A stretch of DNA of 45,827 nucleotides from contig CAJQNF010000016.1 of NCBI GenBank assembly GCA_905479625.1, forward strand, positions 1 to 45,827, read 5' to 3'. Below are positions 8,712 through 15,531 of the stretch, one piece after another; position 1 is the first letter of the stretch, and each line of letters starts with the position of its first letter. Below the pieces are notes generated by a model. It searched no databases. It saw only the letters and a program-made list of their open reading frames with translations, and was not told the DNA's origin. Source of the stretch: an uncultured Flavobacteriaceae bacterium. GTDB taxonomy: Bacteria > Bacteroidota > Bacteroidia > Flavobacteriales > Flavobacteriaceae. The position numbers were made by a program, and so were the translations under genes.

Positions 8712-8786
8712 GCTGGATTTTAAAATTCAGTAACTTTTTCTTTTTCATAGCAATTTTCCCACTCTTTTTAGAGTGGGTTTTTTATT
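8712..8786 (+). ncRNA. Small RNA candidate A (twin of candidate B)
   Basis: A roughly 75-nt transcription unit is predicted from the -7 box at 8700-8707 to the terminator at 8758-8786. It has a 5' hairpin (CTGGATTTT pairing with AAAATTCAG, 8713-8730). An unpaired pyrimidine-rich core follows at 8738-8763 that is identical over 26 bases to candidate B. The tail of that core (CCCACT) forms the left arm of the terminator. Both copies keep the same order: hairpin, core, terminator. No start codon with a following frame is present. It may belong to a known flavobacterial RNA class such as Flavo-1, but I cannot confirm that from memory. Confidence 0.55.
8758..8786 (+). terminator. Terminator of small-RNA candidate A
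   Basis: CCCACTCT and AGAGTGGG form a perfect 8-bp stem with a TTTT loop, followed by TTTTTTATT. Confidence 0.85.
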
Positions 8787-8865
8787 GCATGGTCTTTTCA
8801 AAATAAAAAACAAATAAATTTTCAAATAGTTTAGGATTTTGATGAGAATATTGTATTTTTACAGT

Positions 8866-8947
8866 CTTATTTATATTACTTTAAATAGTAATATTCTTTT
8901 TCATAGCAATTTTCCCACTTTTGTTTACAGAAGTGGGATTTTTTTTT
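8866..8947 (+). ncRNA. Small RNA candidate B (twin of candidate A)
   Basis: This copy repeats the layout of candidate A 156 bases downstream. A perfect 8-bp hairpin (ATATTACT/AGTAATAT, 8873-8894) is followed by the core TTTTTCATAGCAATTTTCCC and a terminator. The 5' hairpin sequence differs completely from that of candidate A, but a hairpin is present in both, as expected if structure and core are what selection keeps. A near match to the -7 box, TATTTTTA at 8854-8861, could start transcription about 8867. The unit ends just before the rnpB promoter. Confidence 0.52.
8914..8947 (+). terminator. Terminator of small-RNA candidate B
   Basis: CCCACTTTTG pairs with CAGAAGTGGG (10 bp, one G-U pair) around a TTTA loop and is followed by a run of nine T after one A. 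Confidence 0.85.
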
Positions 8948-8962
8948 AAAGCTTATATAAAC

Positions 8963-8970
8963 TACTTTTG
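8963..8970 (+). promoter_or_regulatory. -7 element of the rnpB promoter
   Basis: TACTTTTG is an exact TAnnTTTG match. Its end is about seven bases before the P1 helix of the RNase P RNA, exactly where a start of transcription is needed. Confidence 0.75.
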
Positions 8971-8976
8971 CAAAAA

Positions 8977-9308
8977 TAAAAGTAAGTCATCTTATCGCTG
9001 CGCTTTTAATAGCGTGGAGGAAAGTCCGGACACCATAGAGTAGCATAGCGGATAACATCCGTCATCACGTCTCGGCGTGATAGGACAAGTGCAACAGAAA
9101 GTATGTACAGTTCGGCTGTAGTGAAACCAGGTAAACTCTATGCGGTGCAATGCTATGTACATTGGAGATCCGATTCGTCGGGAGAGAACTACTCGTTCGA
9201 TTTCAAGGGGTGAGCAGCTCGAGTTGTAGAGTAATTTACAACCCAGATAAATGATAGGAGTCCCACTTTCGGTGGGATAACAGAATCCGGCTTATTGGCT
9301 TACTTTTT
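8977..9308 (+). ncRNA. rnpB: RNase P RNA (M1 RNA), bacterial type A
   Basis: This is the catalytic RNA that removes 5' leaders from tRNA precursors. The universally conserved segments are present in order: GAGGAAAGTCCGGACACC near 9016 (P3/P4 5' side and CR-I), ACAGAAAGTATG near 9094, AACCAGGTAAACTC near 9124, and AGATAAATGATAGGAG with ACAGAATCCGGCTTA at 9245-9294 (CR-V and P4 3' side). The ends pair as P1: AAAAGTAAG at 8978-8986 with CTTACTTTT at 9299-9307. A hairpin CCCACTTTCGGTGGG lies at 9262-9276. The length of about 330 nt is typical. The exact 5' and 3' ends are estimated from P1. Confidence 0.96.
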
Positions 9309-9339
9309 CTTTTGATAATTTCATAATTTTTCAATTATT

Positions 9340-9463
9340 TTTCGTCTCGATTTTAGTGAATTAAAAGATTTTAAACGTCTTTTTGAACATTAGGGAATGC
9401 AAGTCTATTTTCGTTGAATATTATATAAAATCAGCTTAATATTTCGTACTTTTGGGAACGAAA
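9340..9463. promoter_or_regulatory. Cluster of TTTCGT boxes in the aconitase promoter region
   Basis: TTTCGT occurs at 9340-9345, 9409-9414 and 9442-9447, and inverted as ACGAAA at 9458-9463. Two of them extend to a perfect 9-bp inverted pair: ATTTTCGTT (9407-9415) and AACGAAAAT (9457-9465). The third overlaps the -7 box. Four hits in about 125 bases is more than expected by chance in AT-rich DNA, so a transcription factor site is possible. The factor is unknown. Confidence 0.35.
9447..9454 (+). promoter_or_regulatory. -7 element of the aconitase promoter
   Basis: TACTTTTG is an exact TAnnTTTG match 40 bases before the aconitase ATG. Together with rnpB's 3' end it accounts for the 185-base gap 9309-9494, which otherwise holds only the TTTCGT boxes. 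Confidence 0.65.
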
Positions 9464-9494
9464 ATTTTTAACCAGAATAAAATCATTTAAGATT

Positions 9495-11759
9495 ATGGCA
9501 TTTGATGTTGATATGATAAAAAAGGTCTACGAAAGAATGGCGGACCGTGTTGATAGCGCTAGAAGCATTGTTGGACGACCTTTAACTTTATCTGAGAAAA
9601 TATTATACAATCATTTATGGGATGGTCTTCCCAAAGAATCCTTTAAAAGAGGTGTAGATTACGTTGATTTTGCACCGGATAGAATAGCATGTCAGGACGC
9701 AACGGCTCAAATGGCTTTGCTGCAGTTTATGCAAGCAGGTAAAAGTAAAGTAGCTGTGCCTACAACAGTGCATTGTGATCACTTGATCCAAGCTAAAATA
9801 GGAGCGGATAAAGATTTACAAGAAGCAATCAATACTTCGAGCGAAGTTTTTAATTTTTTAGCTTCGGTGTCGAATAAATATGGAATTGGATTCTGGAAAC
9901 CGGGAGCTGGTATTATTCATCAGGTAGTTCTTGAAAATTATGCCTTTCCTGGAGGAATGATGATAGGAACTGACTCGCATACAGTAAATGCTGGTGGACT
10001 GGGTATGATTGCTATTGGAGTTGGTGGAGCAGATGCTGTTGATGTGATGGCCGATATGCCCTGGGAGTTAAAGTTCCCTAAGTTGATCGGCGTTAAATTA
10101 ACTGGAAAATTAAGCGGTTGGACCGCACCAAAAGATGTTATTCTTAAAGTGGCAGGTATCTTAACTGTGAAAGGTGGTACCGGAGCAATCGTTGAGTATT
10201 TTGGTGATGGAGCCATTTCAATGTCCGCCACTGGAAAAGGAACAATTTGTAACATGGGAGCTGAAATTGGAGCGACAACTTCAACGTTTGGATATGATGC
10301 TTCAATGGAAAGATATTTAAGAGCTACAGGAAGAGATGAGATTGCTGATGCAGCAAATGAAGTAGCACCTTATTTGACCGGTGATGATGAAGTATATGAA
10401 AATCCTGAAAAATATTTTGATCAGGTAATTGAAATTGACCTCTCAACGTTACAACCTCATGTAAACGGACCTTTTACCCCTGATCTCGCCACAAAGGTAG
10501 GAGAAATGAAAGAAAAGGCAGATAAAAATGGTTGGCCACTTAAAGTAGAATGGGGTTTGATCGGGTCTTGTACGAATTCTTCTTATGAGGATTTATCAAG
10601 AGCAGCTTCCATTGCAAAACAAGCGGTTGATAAAAATGTAACTGCGAAGGCAGAATTTGGTATAAACCCTGGTTCTGAACAAGTTCGATATACGGCAGAA
10701 AGAGACGGTCTTTTGGACATATTTGAAGATCTTGATGCCATGATATTCACCAATGCCTGCGGACCTTGTATAGGCCAATGGGCTAGAGAAGGAGCAGATA
10801 AAAAAGAAAAAAATACAATAGTTCATTCGTTTAACAGAAACTTTTCAAAACGTGCGGATGGAAATCCTAATACACATGCGTTTGTTGCTTCACCTGAAAT
10901 GGTAGCAGCTATAGCAATTTCAGGAAGACTTGATTTTAACCCAATGACGGATGCCTTGGTTGACGCCAATGGCAATGAGGTCATGCTTGATGAACCAACA
11001 GGTTTTGAACTGCCGCCTAAAGGATTTGATGTGGATGATCCAGGTTTTCTAGCTCCGGTTGAAGACGGTTCTGGAATTAATGTGATTGTCAATGAAGACT
11101 CTAAGAGGTTACAATTGTTAGATCCATTTACGCCAATTGGTGGGCAAATCAGAGATGCCAAATTATTGATCAAGGCTTTTGGAAAATGTACAACTGACCA
11201 TATTTCTATGGCAGGCCCATGGTTGAGGTTTAGAGGTCATTTAGATAATATTTCAGAGAATATGCTTATTGGAGCAGTTAATGCATTCAACAAGGAAACA
11301 AACTCTGTAAAGAATCAAATAACCGGTGAGTATGGACCAGTTCCCACAACAGCGAGAGCTTACAAGGCTGCTGGAGTATATTCTGTGGTTATAGGAGATC
11401 ATAATTATGGAGAAGGATCTTCAAGAGAACATGCAGCCATGGAACCAAGACATTTAGGGGTCGCAGCTGTTATTGTAAAATCATTTGCCAGAATTCATGA
11501 AACCAATTTGAAGAAGCAGGGTATGCTTGGTTTGACTTTTGTCAATGAAAACGACTATGATCTTATCCAGGAAAATGATAGCTTTAATTTCATTGATCTT
11601 GATCAATTTAGCCCAGGGAAACAATTGACTCTGGAAGTTGTACATGAAGATGGAACTAAAGATGTCATTATGTTGAACCATACATATAATGAGAATCAGA
11701 TAGAATGGTACAAGGAAGGTTCAGCGTTAAATTTGATTAAAAAAGAGAACGCTCAATAA
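9495..11759 (+). CDS. acn: Aconitate hydratase, mitochondrial-type
   Basis: Aconitase interconverts citrate and isocitrate in the TCA cycle using a [4Fe-4S] cluster. The 754-residue length and sequence fit the mitochondrial-type aconitases common in Bacteroidota rather than AcnB. The three cluster ligands are visible: Cys359 in GSCTNSS, and Cys422 and Cys425 in [10 protein letters not shown]. Active-site segments include [19 protein letters not shown], and in the C-terminal swivel domain [21 protein letters not shown] and [15 protein letters not shown]. It is a single-gene unit with its own promoter and a strong terminator. Confidence 0.96.
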   Translation: MAFDVDMIKKVYERMADRVDSARSIVGRPLTLSEKILYNHLWDGLPKESFKRGVDYVDFAPDRIACQDATAQMALLQFMQAGKSKVAVPTTVHCDHLIQAKIGADKDLQEAINTSSEVFNFLASVSNKYGIGFWKPGAGIIHQVVLENYAFPGGMMIGTDSHTVNAGGLGMIAIGVGGADAVDVMADMPWELKFPKLIGVKLTGKLSGWTAPKDVILKVAGILTVKGGTGAIVEYFGDGAISMSATGKGTICNMGAEIGATTSTFGYDASMERYLRATGRDEIADAANEVAPYLTGDDEVYENPEKYFDQVIEIDLSTLQPHVNGPFTPDLATKVGEMKEKADKNGWPLKVEWGLIGSCTNSSYEDLSRAASIAKQAVDKNVTAKAEFGINPGSEQVRYTAERDGLLDIFEDLDAMIFTNACGPCIGQWAREGADKKEKNTIVHSFNRNFSKRADGNPNTHAFVASPEMVAAIAISGRLDFNPMTDALVDANGNEVMLDEPTGFELPPKGFDVDDPGFLAPVEDGSGINVIVNEDSKRLQLLDPFTPIGGQIRDAKLLIKAFGKCTTDHISMAGPWLRFRGHLDNISENMLIGAVNAFNKETNSVKNQITGEYGPVPTTARAYKAAGVYSVVIGDHNYGEGSSREHAAMEPRHLGVAAVIVKSFARIHETNLKKQGMLGLTFVNENDYDLIQENDSFNFIDLDQFSPGKQLTLEVVHEDGTKDVIMLNHTYNENQIEWYKEGSALNLIKKENAQ

Positions 11760-11780
11760 TAGTATTGATTATATAAGAAT

Positions 11781-11812
11781 AAAAAAAGCTTCGATTTATC
11801 GAAGCTTTTTTT
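11781..11812 (+). terminator. Terminator of the aconitase gene
   Basis: The stem AAAAAAAGCTTCGAT / ATCGAAGCTTTTTTT is nearly perfectly symmetric around a TT loop and starts 22 bases after the stop codon. Confidence 0.9.
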
Positions 11813-11911
11813 ATGTGATATTTTAAAAGTAATAAGAAGCATTCTTTTTCGTCCAGGTTTTAGTGTAAGTAAGCTTGCATCTCCTCGACTTAGGTTGAAA
11901 ACATTAGTAAG

Positions 11912-12301
11912 ATGAAATATTATATAGAGAGAATCAGTTCCATTATCGCCGCCATCATTTTATTGCAAACCCTTTATTTTAAATTTTCTGGCGCACCTGA
12001 AAGTGTATATATATTTAGTCAATTAGGAGTAGAACCTTATGGAAGGATTGGCACGGGGGTATTAGAGCTTATTGTTGCTGTTTTACTGATCTTTAAAAGA
12101 ACGAGTCTTATTGGCTCTATAATAGGCTTGGGTGTTATTTCAGGCGCGATATTGTCGCATTTGTTTGTGCTGGGTATTGAAGTTCAAAATGATGGAGGTT
12201 TATTGTTCGGTATGGCAATTTTAGTATTCGTTTTATTGCTGATATCGCTTATCTTGCAGAAGGATAAATTAATAGCGATAGTAAAATCGCTAAAGAAATA
12301 G
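11912..12301 (+). CDS. DoxX/MauE-like small integral membrane protein
   Basis: The 129-residue protein is almost entirely hydrophobic, with about four membrane segments (near residues 8-24, 45-62, 66-86 and 95-114) and a basic C-terminus (IAIVKSLKK). Pattern and length fit the DoxX/MauE-like group. Members of this group often sit beside thiol-redox proteins and are thought to take part in electron or thiol transfer across the membrane. Here a TlpA-type thioredoxin starts 15 bases downstream, which supports a joint role, but the assignment rests on topology and context. I see no exact -7 box upstream. Confidence 0.7.
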   Translation: MKYYIERISSIIAAIILLQTLYFKFSGAPESVYIFSQLGVEPYGRIGTGVLELIVAVLLIFKRTSLIGSIIGLGVISGAILSHLFVLGIEVQNDGGLLFGMAILVFVLLLISLILQKDKLIAIVKSLKK

Positions 12302-12316
12302 ATTAAAACTTACGGT

Positions 12317-12901
12317 ATGAAATTCTTGCGAAAGAACCTCTCGAATATTTTATTTATTGGCTTTATAATTTTTATGTTTACTCCTTATGGTTTGCCGGTA
12401 AGGGCGACTTTAATTAAGGCTGTTAGCTTTGTGACCACCAGGGTTTTTTCATTAGAAATTGACAAAGAAGATCAAATATCTTTAGAGGACTTTAATTGGG
12501 AATTGCAGAGTTTTAACGGACAACAGGTCAATTTGGAAACTTTTAAGGGCCAGGTTATTGTTGTTAATTTATGGGCTACCTGGTGTCCGCCGTGTGTTGC
12601 TGAAATGCCAAGTTTCCAAAAGCTGTATAATGCTTATGGAGATAAAGTGATTTTTTTATTCGTAGCAAATGATGAACCTGAAAGAGTCAAAAAGTTTCTT
12701 ACTGATAATGAATATGAAATACCAGTGTTTTTTCAGATGTCTAGTGCGCCAAAAGAAATGAGTTCAAATTCTCTTCCAACTACTTATGTTATAGATAGAA
12801 AAGGGACTATTGTGGCAAGTAAAGTAGGTGCTGCTGATTGGAACAGTAGTAAAGTGAGATCATTACTCGATGATCAGTTGCCAAAAAAAAAGTTGCCCTA
12901 A
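12317..12901 (+). CDS. TlpA-family membrane-anchored thioredoxin
   Basis: The 194-residue protein has an N-terminal hydrophobic anchor (about 10-24) and a thioredoxin fold facing the periplasm. The active site is WATWCPPC with Cys90 and Cys93, the motif of TlpA/ResA-type thiol reductases, and the cis-Pro region is NSLPTTYVIDRKG. Such proteins reduce specific disulfides, for example in cytochrome c or copper-site assembly. The target cannot be read here. It forms a two-gene unit with the DoxX-like protein. Its last codons and stop are part of a terminator hairpin. Confidence 0.9.
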   Translation: MKFLRKNLSNILFIGFIIFMFTPYGLPVRATLIKAVSFVTTRVFSLEIDKEDQISLEDFNWELQSFNGQQVNLETFKGQVIVVNLWATWCPPCVAEMPSFQKLYNAYGDKVIFLFVANDEPERVKKFLTDNEYEIPVFFQMSSAPKEMSSNSLPTTYVIDRKGTIVASKVGAADWNSSKVRSLLDDQLPKKKLP

Positions 12902-12914
12902 AGGACAACTTTTT
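12883..12914. terminator. Bidirectional terminator overlapping the tlpA stop codon
   Basis: AAAAAGTTG (12887-12895) pairs with CAACTTTTT (12906-12914), and the inner CC/GG leave a TAAA loop that contains the TAA stop (12899-12901). A-runs and T-runs on both sides let it work for the converging minus-strand gene as well. Confidence 0.75.
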
Positions 12915-12945
12915 ACTTCAAATAATTAAGTAATATTGATAAAAT

Positions 12946-13284
12946 TTATTTCACCATTTTGATGGGTAACAAATAGATTTCACCATTTTTGCTAGGTCTG
13001 AAATGCACCTTTTTGTAATTCAATTTCCATTTCAAATAAGATTCTAACTGAACATTATCAGTATCTACGGATAGAACGATCAACTCTTTTTTTGAGTTTA
13101 CGGTGAACAATACATTCGCTTCATGCTGGCCAGTTATCATTATTTCATCCATAGAATTAGACCCAATCATATCAACAATTTCGATTCTTAATTCGTCAGT
13201 TGGTTTGATAGGGTGAAAGTCTGCGGCTGAAACATTGATGGTAAATAAGCCAAGTGCAAGAATAAATAATTTTAAATTTTTCAT
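12946..13284 (-). CDS. Small exported protein, paralog 1
   Basis: The 112-residue protein has a clear signal peptide (MKNLKLFILALGLFTINVSAA), giving a mature protein of about 92 residues that would be periplasmic or secreted. It is a tandem paralog of the gene at 13725-14066; most positions are identical or similar. The mature part has the pattern VLFTVNSKKELIVLSVDTDN, a helix-like QLESYLKWKLNYKK, then GEIYLLPIKMV. This strand-strand-helix-strand order resembles the C-terminal domain of TonB (VxFxVxxDGxI...IP), a fold-level guess only. No enzyme motif or cysteine is present. It shares its leader and promoter-like boxes with its paralog. Confidence 0.85.
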   Translation of the reverse strand: MKNLKLFILALGLFTINVSAADFHPIKPTDELRIEIVDMIGSNSMDEIMITGQHEANVLFTVNSKKELIVLSVDTDNVQLESYLKWKLNYKKVHFRPSKNGEIYLLPIKMVK

Positions 13285-13325
13285 GATATATAATTTAGAT
13301 TAGACAAATAGATTAGACATTTATA
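13285..13325 (-). promoter_or_regulatory. Conserved 41-nt leader of paralog 1
   Basis: These 41 bases directly before the ATG are identical to 14067-14107 before paralog 2, although sequence further upstream has diverged. They hold TAGATTAGACA twice (13296-13306 and 13309-13319 on +). Read on the minus strand they hold a six-codon frame (ATG TCT AAT CTA TTT GTC TAA). They begin about where transcription should start from the box pair upstream. Confidence 0.6.
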
Positions 13326-13333
13326 TAGTAACA

Positions 13334-13360
13334 GACGAGTCTTATGTTATAAATGTTACA
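13334..13360 (-). promoter_or_regulatory. ECF-sigma-like promoter of paralog 1
   Basis: On the minus strand TGTAAC (13360-13355) is followed by 17 bases and CGTC (13337-13334). The same two boxes with the same spacing precede paralog 2. AAC at -35 and CGTC at -10 are typical of ECF-sigma promoters. No TAnnTTTG box is found here, unlike most promoters in the window. Confidence 0.5.
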
Positions 13361-13670
13361 CTTTGAAATATTAAAATAGATGAATTGGGAATTATTTAAC
13401 ACTTTAATGGAATTTTTTAACACTTTCAGGGTATTATGAATTCATATTTTGAAGGGAATGTGAGAAATTGATAAAAAAATGTAGGGATCATTGACACTTC
13501 ATAAGTATTTAAATGCAGATTTTATATGAAGTAATTCATCTGGTGGATTAATGAAAGTTATGGTAGGCGCAAATATGGTTGATGGTAAGTTGCAAAAGAA
13601 TATTTAGTTTGCGAGATGCAGAGAGGTGCAGAATAGTGTGAAATCTTTTTATCAATCTATTTTAAACAAA
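13361..13670. other. Non-coding stretch between the two paralogs
   Basis: Apart from the direct repeat at 13395-13426, I see nothing coding in this stretch. The only frames are very short (12 and 18 codons near 13514 and 13553) and show no family resemblance. Confidence 0.6.
13395..13426. repeat. Direct repeat TTTAACACTTT, 21-bp period
   Basis: TTTAACACTTT occurs at 13395-13405 and 13416-13426, exactly two helical turns apart. It lies about 70-100 bases upstream of the predicted start of transcription of paralog 1, a usual place for an activator dimer. Confidence 0.35.
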
Positions 13671-13699
13671 AAAAAGCTGTTCGGTACGAACAGCTTTTT
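13671..13699 (-). terminator. Terminator of paralog 2
   Basis: AAAAAGCTGTTCG and CGAACAGCTTTTT form a perfect 13-bp stem with a 3-base loop, 25 bases downstream of the stop codon on the minus strand and followed there by further T. Confidence 0.9.
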
Positions 13700-13724
13700 G
13701 ATTCAAAAAAAATGATGGTATTGA

Positions 13725-14066
13725 TTATAGGTCTTTTACCATTTTTACAGGTAATAAATAGATCTCACCAAATTTGCTAGGTCTGTGATTTACTTTTTTG
13801 TAGTTCAATTTTGCTTTCAAGTAAGACTCTAATTGATCGTTGTCCGAATCTACGGATAGAACGATTAATTCTTTGTTGGCCGTTACAGTGAATAATACAT
13901 CGGCATTATACTGGTCAGCTACCATTTCAGTCATGTAGTTGGTTCCGATCAAATCGACAATTTCAAAACGTAATTCATCTGTAGGTTTTACTGGGTTAAG
14001 AGTAGTAGCGGATACATTAATGGTAAAAAGGGCAAGTGCAAGGACAAATAATTTTAAACTTTTCAT
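13725..14066 (-). CDS. Small exported protein, paralog 2
   Basis: This 113-residue protein is the twin of the product of 12946-13284. It has the same type of signal peptide (MKSLKLFVLALALFTINVSAT), then NPVKPTDELRFEIVDLIG, VLFTVTANKELIVLSVDSDN, QLESYLKAKLNYKK and GEIYLLPVKMVKDL. The two differ most in the segment between the IG of the first helix and VLFTV (residues about 43-57), which could be the part that sets specificity. No cysteine, no enzyme motif and no membrane segment beyond the signal are present. It has its own promoter-like boxes and terminator, so the two genes are separate units under the same kind of control. Function unknown. Confidence 0.85.
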   Translation of the reverse strand: MKSLKLFVLALALFTINVSATTLNPVKPTDELRFEIVDLIGTNYMTEMVADQYNADVLFTVTANKELIVLSVDSDNDQLESYLKAKLNYKKVNHRPSKFGEIYLLPVKMVKDL

Positions 14067-14107
14067 GATATATAATTTAGATTAGACAAATAGATTAGAC
14101 ATTTATA
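14067..14107 (-). promoter_or_regulatory. Conserved 41-nt leader of paralog 2
   Basis: This leader is identical over all 41 bases to the one before paralog 1 and carries the same TAGATTAGACA direct repeat and the same minimal upstream frame. Perfect identity here, beside clear divergence in the promoter spacer, suggests a function at the RNA level. Confidence 0.6.
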
Positions 14108-14116
14108 CTATTAAAG

Positions 14117-14143
14117 GACGTAACTTTTACAGTATTTGTTACA
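14117..14143 (-). promoter_or_regulatory. ECF-sigma-like promoter of paralog 2
   Basis: On the minus strand TGTAAC (14143-14138) is separated by 17 bases from CGTC (14120-14117), as for paralog 1. The spacers of the two copies have little in common. Confidence 0.5.
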
Positions 14144-14149
14144 TATTTT

Positions 14150-14187
14150 AAAGTTAAAGTTTGGAGAATTAAGAAACATTTAACTTT
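14150..14187. promoter_or_regulatory. Inverted repeat upstream of paralog 2
   Basis: AAAGTTAAA (14150-14158) and TTTAACTTT (14179-14187) are perfect 9-bp inverted copies 20 bases apart. The half-site TTTAAC...TTT resembles the direct repeat upstream of paralog 1, so one factor may bind both regions. This and the A/T-rich remainder account for the non-coding stretch up to 14346. Confidence 0.3.
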
Positions 14188-14346
14188 TGACAAGGGGTCG
14201 TCAGGGAATTGTTATGAAAAGCTTAACATAATTAACAATAATTTAATTATTTTTCCTTCTATCTGTTAAATGTATAAAATACAGTAATAAATATAAAAAT
14301 ATAATAATATGGAATTTGAAGAAAAAGATAGCAAACAAAGTAAGGG

Positions 14347-15531
14347 TTATTGTCTTTTTCTTAGGTTCAGGATGTCAAGAATAATTTTGCACCCTTTCTT
14401 AATCTCTTCAATAGAAATGTTTAGAGGAGGTGTTATACGTGCTGCTCTTGGCTCATATAAAAGCCAAAAAAGTAAAATTCCTTTATCCATTCCAGTAAGT
14501 ATAAGATGGTTTGCAATTTCCTCACTCTTCAAGATTAAAGCAAGCATTAAGCCTTTACCACGGATCTCTTCAATATCATCATGAATCAATAATTTTCTGA
14601 TTAAGGTCTCTTTTTCCTTGGTTTGCTCCATTAAAGTCGAATCGAAAAGGGTTCGTAAAGTAGCTAAGGCGGCGGCCGCAATTACAGGATGTCCTCCAAA
14701 GGTAGTAATATGGCCCAGTTTAGGATTACTTGTAAGCATGCTCATATATGATTCGGAAGAGATAAAAGCTCCGATGGGCATTCCTCCTCCTAGGCCTTTC
14801 CCGGTAATCAGAATATCAGGGATAAGATCGTATTGTTGAAAGCCAAAAAATGTACCGGTTCGTCCTATACCACATTGAATTTCATCCAAGATTAATAAAG
14901 CGCCAACTTCTTTACATCTGTTTGAAACTTTTTTAAGGAAACTTTTTTGAGGCTCTATAAAGCCCGCTCCACCTTGGATAGTTTCAAGAATCACTCCGGC
15001 AGTGGCCTCGTTTATTTTTATCAAATCATCCTCATTATTGAACTCAATAAAAGAAACTCCGGGTATCAATGGACGGAAAGCCCCATTTTGTTCTTCATTG
15101 CCACAAACACTCATTGCACCTTGGGTGTTGCCGTGATATGCATTCTTTGCTGAGATAATTTCAAATCTTCCAGTGGCTCTTTTGGCCAGTTTCAGGGCGC
15201 CTTCGGTGGCTTCAGTTCCTGAATTAGTGAGGTAGGTGCAATTCAAGGAGTCAGGCAAGTTTTCGGCGATGAGTTTAGCCAATTCTATTTGCGGTTCTTG
15301 TACGAATTCTCCATAGACCATCACATGCATATAGCTGTCAACCTGATCTTTTATGGCTTTAATAACAGTAGCCGGCTGATGCCCTAAAGTGTTGGCTGAC
15401 ACACCTGCTATAAAATCAAGATACGCCTTATTGTTCGTATCATAGATATAACTGCCCTTAGCTTTTTTGATTTCCAATAAAAGCGGATGAGGTGTGGTCT
15501 GAGCCTGGTATTTTAGAAAATCACTCTTCAT
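14347..15531 (-). CDS. Class III PLP-dependent aminotransferase
   Basis: The 394-residue protein belongs to the acetylornithine/4-aminobutyrate/ornithine aminotransferase group (fold type I). Visible landmarks are the N-terminal substrate loop (IAGVSANTLGHQ), the phosphate-binding NSGTEATEGALKLAKRATGR, the cofactor Asp in LLILDEIQCGIGRTG, and the Schiff-base Lys in ITGKGLGGGMPIGAF. The exact substrate cannot be read from sequence. It overlaps the end of the upstream OstA-like gene by 11 bases, so the two are translated from one message, but no arginine or GABA gene is nearby. Confidence 0.9.
   Translation of the reverse strand: MKSDFLKYQAQTTPHPLLLEIKKAKGSYIYDTNNKAYLDFIAGVSANTLGHQPATVIKAIKDQVDSYMHVMVYGEFVQEPQIELAKLIAENLPDSLNCTYLTNSGTEATEGALKLAKRATGRFEIISAKNAYHGNTQGAMSVCGNEEQNGAFRPLIPGVSFIEFNNEDDLIKINEATAGVILETIQGGAGFIEPQKSFLKKVSNRCKEVGALLILDEIQCGIGRTGTFFGFQQYDLIPDILITGKGLGGGMPIGAFISSESYMSMLTSNPKLGHITTFGGHPVIAAAALATLRTLFDSTLMEQTKEKETLIRKLLIHDDIEEIRGKGLMLALILKSEEIANHLILTGMDKGILLFWLLYEPRAARITPPLNISIEEIKKGCKIILDILNLRKRQ

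Noticed and set aside
9262-9276. Third copy of the CCCACTT...GTGGG hairpin as another small-RNA unit
   Set aside because: It lies inside the RNase P RNA and lacks the conserved core; the resemblance is a short chance match.
11828-11853. AGTAAT-N16-CGTC before the DoxX-like gene, resembling the ECF-type boxes
   Set aside because: The -35 word matches only four of six bases and the spacing differs by one from the paralog pair, so it is within chance.
13514-13610. Two very short overlapping frames (12 and 18 codons) upstream of paralog 1
   Set aside because: Too short, no ribosome-binding or family evidence, and typical of random AT-rich DNA.
14309-14584. Plus-strand frame beginning MEFEEKDSKQSK
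   Set aside because: Only the first 12 or so residues look protein-like; the rest is antisense to the aminotransferase C-terminus. It might be the stub of a lost gene but there is no family match to support that.
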